Part shown: positions 6,331 through 10,982 of the stretch, one piece after another | Layout: every line of letters begins with the position of its first letter | Position numbering within the stretch: the stretch's first letter is position 1 | Assembly: GCA_009778055.1 (NCBI GenBank) | Contig: WRKN01000072.1 | Span: forward strand, 1-10,982 | Reading direction: 5' to 3' | Source of the DNA: Synergistaceae bacterium | Lineage (GTDB): Bacteria > Synergistota > Synergistia > Synergistales > Aminobacteriaceae | Length of the DNA: 10,982 bases | Program-made: the position numbers and the translations under genes | Notes under the pieces: model-generated | What the model was told of the DNA's origin: nothing | Seen by the model: the letters and a program-made list of their open reading frames with translations, nothing else | The model's database searches: none

Positions 6331-6359
6331 TTGACAATTATGTTCGGGCGGTGTAGATT
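6331..6359 (+). promoter_or_regulatory. Promoter of the aromatic amino acid operon
   Basis: Exact TTGACA at 6331-6336, then 17 bp, then TAGATT (6354-6359, four of six consensus bases). Transcription would begin near 6366, giving a leader of about 87 bases that contains the terminator at 6398-6433. Confidence 0.6.
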
Positions 6360-6397
6360 ATGTATAGTTTTGCTTGAAAGGCTCGTTTGAGAAAATG

Positions 6398-6433
6398 GGG
6401 CCCCACAGGAAATTACTGTGAGGCCCTTTTTTT
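6398..6433 (+). terminator. Intrinsic terminator in the operon leader (attenuator)
   Basis: GGGCCCCACAG (6398-6408) pairs with CTGTGAGGCCC (6416-6426) with a single C-A mismatch, around a 7-base loop, and is followed by seven T residues (6427-6433). This is a full Rho-independent terminator. It ends 19 bases before the DAHP synthase ATG, with only the ribosome binding site in between, so every transcript entering the operon must read through it. An 8-codon frame (ATG 6395 to TGA 6421) runs over the stem, and a 5-codon frame with one Tyr and one Phe codon (6360-6377) lies upstream. I see no clear competing antiterminator helix in the short leader. Confidence 0.85.
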
Positions 6434-6452
6434 GATTTAAGGAGGAACGAAA

Positions 6453-7460
6453 ATGATTGCGGTAATCAGGCATGAGGCAAGCAAACAGCAAGTCGAAAAC
6501 CTGGTGTCGTGGTTTCAGGCGCGCGGACTGAAAACACATGTTTCCGAGGGCGAAATTCAGACCATAATCGGTCTCATCGGCGACACCAGCCAGGTAGACG
6601 TCAACCTTGTGGAAGGACTTGAAATTGTGGAGTCCGTCAAACGGATCACCGAGCCGTTCAAAAGCGTAAACCGTAAATTCCACCCCGCGGACACGGTGGT
6701 GGACGTCGGCGGCATGAAACTAGGGGGCGGTCATTTCCATGTGATAGCGGGGCCGTGTTCCGTAGAGTCGCACGATCAGATCCTTGATGTGGCCGAAAGC
6801 GTAAAGGCGTCGGGAGCCTCTATTTTGCGCGGAGGCGCGTTCAAACCGCGTACTTCGCCCTATGACTTCCAGGGTTTGCGCGCCGAAGGCATCGAGTTTC
6901 TGCTGGAGGCCAAGGCTAAAACCGGCCTGCCCATCGTTACGGAAATCATGAGCGTCGCACATCTGCCGCTTTTCGAGCAGGTGGACGTGATCCAGGTGGG
7001 CGCGCGGAATATGCAGAACTTTGAACTTCTGAAAGAGCTTGGCCGCGTAAAAAAACCGATACTGCTCAAACGCGGATTCATGAACACGCTGACGGAGTTT
7101 TTGATGAGCGCGGAGTACATAATGGCGGAAGGAAATCCGAACATCATCCTGTGCGAAAGAGGTATACGCACGTTTGAGACGTACACCCGCAATACTCTTG
7201 ATTTGTCGGCGGTTCCTGTACTGCGGGAACTCACGCACCTGCCCGTGTTCATCGATCCAAGCCACGGGATAGGAGTATCCCGTTATGTGAAGCCGATGGC
7301 GCTGGCTTCCGTGGCCAGCGGCGCGGACGGGCTAATCATAGAGGTGCACAACGACCCGCCTAACGCCATGTGCGACGGCGCGCAGTCCATTACGCCGGAG
7401 CAATTCGCCGACCTGGCGGAAAAGATACGGCGGATACGTGAAGTAGTAGCGTCACTGTAA
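6453..7460 (+). CDS. aroF: DAHP synthase (3-deoxy-7-phosphoheptulonate synthase), Thermotoga type
   Basis: Condenses phosphoenolpyruvate and erythrose 4-phosphate, the first step of the shikimate pathway, in the cytosol. The 335 residues match the type I-beta enzyme with an added N-terminal ferredoxin-like (ACT-like) domain at about 1-70, which in the Thermotoga maritima enzyme mediates feedback inhibition by Tyr and Phe. The TIM-barrel core shows AGPCSVES at 99-106, LRGGAFKPRTSPY at 125-137, GARNMQNF at 183-190, KPILLKRG at 201-208 and FIDPSHG at 266-272. The metal ligands are all present: Cys102, His271, Glu297 and Asp308. The start has AAGGAGG seven bases before the ATG. It is followed 13 bp later by prephenate dehydrogenase and preceded by a terminator, which suggests attenuation in addition to allosteric control. 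The symbol is by convention for single-copy enzymes of this type. Confidence 0.95.
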   Translation: MIAVIRHEASKQQVENLVSWFQARGLKTHVSEGEIQTIIGLIGDTSQVDVNLVEGLEIVESVKRITEPFKSVNRKFHPADTVVDVGGMKLGGGHFHVIAGPCSVESHDQILDVAESVKASGASILRGGAFKPRTSPYDFQGLRAEGIEFLLEAKAKTGLPIVTEIMSVAHLPLFEQVDVIQVGARNMQNFELLKELGRVKKPILLKRGFMNTLTEFLMSAEYIMAEGNPNIILCERGIRTFETYTRNTLDLSAVPVLRELTHLPVFIDPSHGIGVSRYVKPMALASVASGADGLIIEVHNDPPNAMCDGAQSITPEQFADLAEKIRRIREVVASL

Positions 7461-7473
7461 TAAGGAGGCGAAC

Positions 7474-8304
7474 ATGGACATCGGAATAGTCGGGCTTGGG
7501 CTGATAGGCGGCTCATTTGCCAAAGCGTACAAGGCAGCCGGACACTTCGTATACGCGCACGACACCGACAAAAGCATACTGGAATTCGCGTTTCTTTCAG
7601 GCGCGGCGGACGCCCCGCTGGACGCCGATTCCTTGCGGCGCTGCAGCCTTGTCCTGATAGCGCTGTATCCCCATGCCGCCATCGATTTTTTAAACGAGAT
7701 GGGGCAATACATCCAGCCTGACGCCATGGTCATCGACTGCTGCGGCACGAAGAAAAAAATTTGCGCCGTCGGATTTCAGGCGGCCGAGCGCAACGGGTTC
7801 ACGTTCGTTGGCGGCCACCCTATGGCGGGTATCGAGCAGTCCGGCTTCAAGTACAGCAAGGCGAACCTGTTCAAGGGAGCATCCATGATCATTGTGCCGC
7901 CCGTGTACGACGACATATTGTTTTTCGATGAGATCAAGCAATTGCTTGCGCCGGCGGGATTCGGCAGGCTGACCATTACAACGGCGGAAAAGCACGACGC
8001 AATAATCGCGTTTACCTCGCAAATGGCGCACCTGGTATCCAACGCATTTATCAAAAGCCCGACCGGCCTCGAGTACAAGGGCTTTCACGCTGGGAGCTAC
8101 AAGGACTTGACGCGGGTGGCATGGCTCAACGAACGAATGTGGACGGAACTGTTCCTGGAAAACCGGGACAATCTGCTGCACGAACTCGATATACTTCTCG
8201 CTTCCCTCCAAAAATACAGAGATGCGCTATGCAACGACGATTTCAGCGGACTCCAGGCCCTTTTGCACGAAGGCAAGCGCTTGAAGGAGGAAGTCGGCCG
8301 GTAG
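7474..8304 (+). CDS. tyrA: Prephenate dehydrogenase (arogenate dehydrogenase possible)
   Basis: Oxidatively decarboxylates prephenate to 4-hydroxyphenylpyruvate with NAD(P)+, on the branch to tyrosine. The 276 residues begin with a Rossmann dinucleotide site, GLGLIGG at 7-13. The catalytic-site motif GGHPMAG is at 113-119 (His115), AEKHD at 171-175, TSQMAH at 181-186 and KDLTRVAW at 210-217, whose Arg214 fits the substrate-binding arginine. The length is that of a bare catalytic unit: there is no C-terminal ACT domain and no fused chorismate mutase, so feedback control may rest on the DAHP synthase upstream. AAGGAGG (7462-7468) lies five bases before the ATG. It is cotranscribed with DAHP synthase (13-bp gap). 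Prephenate versus arogenate use cannot be decided from sequence. Confidence 0.93.
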   Translation: MDIGIVGLGLIGGSFAKAYKAAGHFVYAHDTDKSILEFAFLSGAADAPLDADSLRRCSLVLIALYPHAAIDFLNEMGQYIQPDAMVIDCCGTKKKICAVGFQAAERNGFTFVGGHPMAGIEQSGFKYSKANLFKGASMIIVPPVYDDILFFDEIKQLLAPAGFGRLTITTAEKHDAIIAFTSQMAHLVSNAFIKSPTGLEYKGFHAGSYKDLTRVAWLNERMWTELFLENRDNLLHELDILLASLQKYRDALCNDDFSGLQALLHEGKRLKEEVGR

Positions 8305-8356
8305 CTTTAAACGTACACAGACCCGACAGCGTGAAGGCAATTTTTATATTATCTGC
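8305..8356. other. Short convergent gap without a visible terminator
   Basis: Between the stops of prephenate dehydrogenase (+) and the M20 amidohydrolase (-) there are 52 bases. I see only a short GGCAA/TTTGCC-like pairing and no G/C hairpin with a T-run for either direction. Readthrough into antisense, or Rho-dependent ending, is likely. Confidence 0.4.
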
Positions 8357-8373
8357 CTATCTGCCTATTTGCC
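8350..8373. repeat. Three tandem 8-bp units at the M20 gene's stop codon
   Basis: TATCTGCC, TATCTGCC and TATTTGCC follow one another with one mismatch. On the - strand they read as GGCARATA units covering the last codons and the TAG of the amidohydrolase. The stop lies in the second unit, so gain of units would hardly alter the protein. Confidence 0.7.
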
Positions 8374-9550
8374 AGGTCAGCGCGAACTGGACGAAAGCCG
8401 CGGAGCCAATCCAGAAGACGTCCTCATTGAGATTGAACTTCGGGTGATGATGCGGAAAGTCTCGCTCATCGCCGAAGGTCGCGGGGAGATAGAAAAACGT
8501 TCCCGGAGCCTTTTCCAGAAAAAAGGCCATGTCCTCGCCCCCCATTGATGGTTCGTGAATTTCGTGTACGTGGCCGGCTCCCACTATATCGGCGGCGGCG
8601 GTTCGCAGTTTTTCCGTCATGTCCCGGTCGTTGATGAGCGCCGGGGGCGCGTTGACTACTTCCACCGCCGCGCTGCCGCGCATCGCGCGCGCTGTATCCT
8701 CGCACACCTGAGTGAAACGATCCTGCAAATATTTGCGCCCCTCGGGGGTCAGGGAACGAAGGGTTCCTTTCATCGTGCAGCTTGGGGCTATGACGTTGGC
8801 GGCCGTCCCTCCCTGAATCATGCAGATGGAAAGGATGGCCGAGTCCGTCGGGCTGACCTCGCGGCTTACGATTGTCTGAAGTATCGTTTGCGCCTGGCAC
8901 GCGATGGAAATGGGATCTATGGTGAGGTGCGGCGTCGCGCCGTGGCCTCCCTTGCCGTTGAATGTCGCGGTGACCCAGTCCACGGCGGCCATCATAGGAC
9001 CGAAGCGGTAACCGATCTCTCCCGCCGCCGCGCCTTTCCAGAGGTTTCCGGTGTGCAGCCCTATAATGGCGTCCACTTTGGGGTCGTCCATGACGCCTTC
9101 CCTGATCATGGCGGCGGCGCCGGCTCCATCTTCTTCGGAGGGCTGGAAAATCAGCTTCACCGAGCCTTTCAGTTCATCCCGGCGCTGCATCAGCATCTCC
9201 GCGGCGCCAAGAAGCATAGCCGTGTGCGCGTCGTGCCCGCACGCGTGCATCCATCCGTTTTTCGCGGCGAATGGGAGGCCGGTGTCCTCCGCCATGTTCA
9301 AGGCGTCCATGTCGGCGCGTATCCCCAGGATTTTCCCCGGTTTTTCCCCTTCGATCAGCGCGGTTATTCCGTGTCCGGCAACGCCTTGACGGATTTTTTC
9401 GACTCCCATTTCCTTCAAATTTCGCGCGACGAAAGCCTCGGTCTTGGGCAATTCCATCCCCAGTTCCGGGTTGGCGTGGATATGCCTCCGCCACTCGACA
9501 ATCTTGCCGTTAATCGCTTTTGCGCGTTCTTTAATATCGAAAGATTTCAT
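8357..9550 (-). CDS. M20 family amidohydrolase (M20D type), downstream copy
   Basis: Zinc- or manganese-dependent amidohydrolase of 397 residues, a normal length. It removes acyl or aminoacyl groups from N-acylated amino acids or small peptides. The family landmarks are DMDAL at 80-84, HACGHDAH at 102-109, QPSEE at 136-140 and GLHTG at 164-168. Expected metal ligands are Cys104, His106, Glu140, His166 and a His in FPHHHPKF near the C-terminus; Glu139 would be the general base. The dimerisation (lid) domain is inserted at about 180-290 (GKGGHGATPH). No signal peptide is seen, so it is cytosolic. The ATG overlaps the stop of the upstream paralogue by four bases (ATGA), implying coupled translation. 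The substrate could be hippurate-like, indoleacetyl-amino-acid-like or N-acetyl amino acids; it cannot be chosen here. Confidence 0.93.
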   Translation of the reverse strand: MKSFDIKERAKAINGKIVEWRRHIHANPELGMELPKTEAFVARNLKEMGVEKIRQGVAGHGITALIEGEKPGKILGIRADMDALNMAEDTGLPFAAKNGWMHACGHDAHTAMLLGAAEMLMQRRDELKGSVKLIFQPSEEDGAGAAAMIREGVMDDPKVDAIIGLHTGNLWKGAAAGEIGYRFGPMMAAVDWVTATFNGKGGHGATPHLTIDPISIACQAQTILQTIVSREVSPTDSAILSICMIQGGTAANVIAPSCTMKGTLRSLTPEGRKYLQDRFTQVCEDTARAMRGSAAVEVVNAPPALINDRDMTEKLRTAAADIVGAGHVHEIHEPSMGGEDMAFFLEKAPGTFFYLPATFGDERDFPHHHPKFNLNEDVFWIGSAAFVQFALTWQIGR

Positions 9551-10734
9551 GGCTTTTCAAGGAAATTCCACGCGAAGCCGGCGTGCATGGCCGCTCCCAG
9601 GTACAGGGCGGACTCGTCCACGTCGAATTTGGGCGAGTGGTGAGGGAAGCCGCTGTTCTTTTCGGGATTGCCGACCCCGAGGAAGACGTAAACGCTGGGG
9701 ATGACGCGCCCGAAATAGCTGAAGTCCTCCGACCCCATTATGAGTTCCGATTCCCTGACGCTGTCCGCGCCGATCAGGCTTTCGGCTGTCGCTTGAGCCA
9801 GTTCGGTAAGCGCGGGGTCGTTGAACGTCACGGGGATGACGCGGCTGTATTTTAGGCCGGCCTTGCAGCGCATACTCTCGCTGACGCCGATAGCTATGCG
9901 CCTTATCGCTTCCTCGATGTGATCCTGCACCCCGCTGCGGAAAGTGCGGACGGAGCCGGACATCTCCACCCGCTCGGGAATGATGTTGAAGACGTGGGAG
10001 GAGGATTTCAGCCCGCCGATGCTCACAACCGCCGTGTCTTTGGGTGAGATTTCGCGGGATACTATTGTCTGGAGCGCGCTCCCGACCTGAAAGGCCGCCG
10101 CGTTCGGGTCGACGGCAGCCTCCGGGGCTGAGCCGTGCCCGCCCTTGCCTGTAATGACCAGCTCCCAAGCGTCCGACGCTGCCATAAAGGGGCCGGAACG
10201 GTAGTGAATCTCGCCTGTGGAGCAGTGGGACATTGAGTGAATACCGAATACCGCGCTCACTCCCTCAAGTGCTCCTTCGTCAATCATGGCCTGAGCGCCT
10301 GGCTTCACCCCATGTTCCTCGGCGGGCTGGAAGAGAAGGCGTACTTTCCCTTTAAGTTCGGACTTGATTTGCGTCAAAATCTTCGCCGCGCCCAGGAGCA
10401 TGGCGGCGTGGGAGTCGTGTCCGCAGGCGTGCATCACACCGGCTTTTTGGGATTTATACACAACGTCTTTTTCGTCATTGAGGGGCAGGGCGTCAATGTC
10501 CGCGCGCAGGGCTATCATTTTTCCCGTTTCTCCTATCTCCGCCGCCACACCGCATTGTGTTCCGCCAAAGCCGACCCTTATGTTTTCATACCCCAGCTTT
10601 TCAAGTTCCTGCGCTATGACCTTCGTTGTTTCCGCCTCTTCCCACGAAACCTCGGGGTTCATGTGAAAACAGCGGCGGCGCTCGATTATCTCCTGTTCGT
10701 ATTCCTTTGCCAGAGCCTTGATTTTTTCGATCAT
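9547..10734 (-). CDS. M20 family amidohydrolase (M20D type), upstream copy
   Basis: Paralogue of the following gene, 395 residues, with the same architecture at matching positions: RADIDALPL at 77-85, HACGHDSH at 102-109, QPAEEHG at 136-142, GIHSMSH at 164-170, a GKGGHGSAPE lid-domain segment near 195-204 and FPHHSPKF near the end. Cys104, His106, Glu140 and His166 are the likely metal ligands with Glu139 as the catalytic acid/base. AAGGAGGT is placed six bases before the ATG. The gene starts 18 bp after a membrane protein gene, so uptake and hydrolysis are probably linked. The substrate-facing regions differ between the two copies (for example PAEEHG against PSEEDG), which suggests different specificity rather than a recent duplicate. 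Cytosolic, with no signal sequence. Confidence 0.93.
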   Translation of the reverse strand: MIEKIKALAKEYEQEIIERRRCFHMNPEVSWEEAETTKVIAQELEKLGYENIRVGFGGTQCGVAAEIGETGKMIALRADIDALPLNDEKDVVYKSQKAGVMHACGHDSHAAMLLGAAKILTQIKSELKGKVRLLFQPAEEHGVKPGAQAMIDEGALEGVSAVFGIHSMSHCSTGEIHYRSGPFMAASDAWELVITGKGGHGSAPEAAVDPNAAAFQVGSALQTIVSREISPKDTAVVSIGGLKSSSHVFNIIPERVEMSGSVRTFRSGVQDHIEEAIRRIAIGVSESMRCKAGLKYSRVIPVTFNDPALTELAQATAESLIGADSVRESELIMGSEDFSYFGRVIPSVYVFLGVGNPEKNSGFPHHSPKFDVDESALYLGAAMHAGFAWNFLEKP

Positions 10735-10752
10735 TTTGGAACCTCCTTTATA

Positions 10753-10982
10753 TTATCTGACCGGGACGGTATCGATGACCCTGGCCAGGTAACCTGCCAA
10801 AATGACAGAACCGACAGTCACCGTGGTGAACCCGCCGATGAGCATTTTGGACAAAATACCGTTGAGGACGCATTTCTTTTCTTCTTCATTCGCCGATATG
10901 GCCGCGCTGACCTCGCTAGACACGATGAAGGTGGCGGGGAAGCCGTAGAGGCAGGGGGTGCTGACAGCCATCGAGAGGGGCC
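10753..10982 (-). CDS. Integral membrane protein, C-terminal end (5' end outside window)
   Basis: The frame is open to the right edge and ends with TAA at 10753; only about 75 residues are visible. The ATG at 10971 is internal, since codons for PLS precede it in frame. Two hydrophobic segments can be seen, around PCLYGFPATFIVSSEVSAAI and MLIGGFTTVTVGSVILAG, joined by a charged loop (NEEEKK). The pattern resembles the end of a multi-pass transporter-like protein, perhaps of the nucleoside-recognition (Gate) type, but I cannot name the family with confidence. It lies 18 bp upstream of two M20 amidohydrolase genes on the same strand and is a candidate importer of their substrates. Confidence 0.7.
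   Translation of the reverse strand, partial: PLSMAVSTPCLYGFPATFIVSSEVSAAISANEEEKKCVLNGILSKMLIGGFTTVTVGSVILAGYLARVIDTVPVR

Noticed and set aside
6366..6433. T-box or amino-acid riboswitch in the leader of the DAHP synthase operon
   Set aside because: The predicted leader before the hairpin is only about 30 bases, too short for these structures, and no T-box core sequence is visible.
8350..8373. Tandem 8-bp units as a phase-variation switch
   Set aside because: The stop codon falls in the second unit from the coding side, so slippage would leave the protein almost unchanged.
8555..9643. Long + strand open frame of 362 codons
   Set aside because: It lies antisense to the M20 amidohydrolase genes, whose motifs are complete; its product is His/Arg/Gly-rich and looks like a GC-rich shadow.
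1..10982. CRISPR array, tRNA or rRNA genes, insertion sequence
   Set aside because: I saw no regularly spaced repeats, no tRNA-like cloverleaf or rRNA sequence, and no transposase or integrase frame.

Overview
The window looks like bacterial chromosome of moderately high GC content with dense gene packing, strong AAGGAGG-type ribosome binding sites and ATGA stop/start overlaps. The gene set fits an anaerobic bacterium, and Synergistota is my best guess, with Clostridia-like Firmicutes as the alternative. The set includes a Thermotoga-type DAHP synthase next to prephenate dehydrogenase, a COG2509 flavoprotein, a SprA-related metalloprotease and tandem M20 amidohydrolases. The taxonomic call is inference from gene content, not from any marker gene.

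Layout. (1) 1-771, + strand: the C-terminal helicase lobe of a SNF2 protein, cut by the window edge. (2) 835-2235, - strand: an AT-rich AAA+ ATPase with a DUF234-type, nuclease-like C-terminus. It converges on the SNF2 gene over an 11-bp hairpin, and a 12-bp inverted repeat lies in its promoter region. (3) 2518-5402, + strand: a deoxynucleoside kinase, a FAD-dependent dehydrogenase and a SprA-like HEAAH metalloprotease, in tight order (4-bp overlap, then a 30-bp gap). They sit behind an extended -10 promoter and a 14-bp perfect palindrome. (4) 5425-6309: a small regulatory module. A Cro/C1-type (XRE) regulator on the - strand faces a short + strand gene that has a perfect consensus sigma-70 promoter (TTGACA-17-TATAAT) with two inverted repeats over it. 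The regulator's tail and the short protein share a similar helix motif. Weakly supported small ORFs follow. (5) 6331-8304, + strand: an aromatic amino acid operon, DAHP synthase then prephenate dehydrogenase. A textbook intrinsic terminator lies between its promoter and the first start codon, so the operon looks attenuated. (6) 8357-10982, - strand: the end of an integral membrane protein followed by two M20-family amidohydrolases that overlap by 4 bp, probably a uptake-plus-hydrolysis operon for N-acylated amino acids or peptides.

How the parts work together. DAHP synthase commits carbon to the shikimate pathway and prephenate dehydrogenase diverts prephenate to tyrosine, so the leader terminator would control tyrosine supply. 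The two amidohydrolases and the membrane protein probably act on a common family of substrates. The kinase supports deoxynucleotide salvage; its link with the flavoprotein and protease is positional only. No rRNA, tRNA, CRISPR array or insertion sequence was seen. The regions that most deserve a second look are the switch region at 5755-6067 and the leader at 6331-6452.
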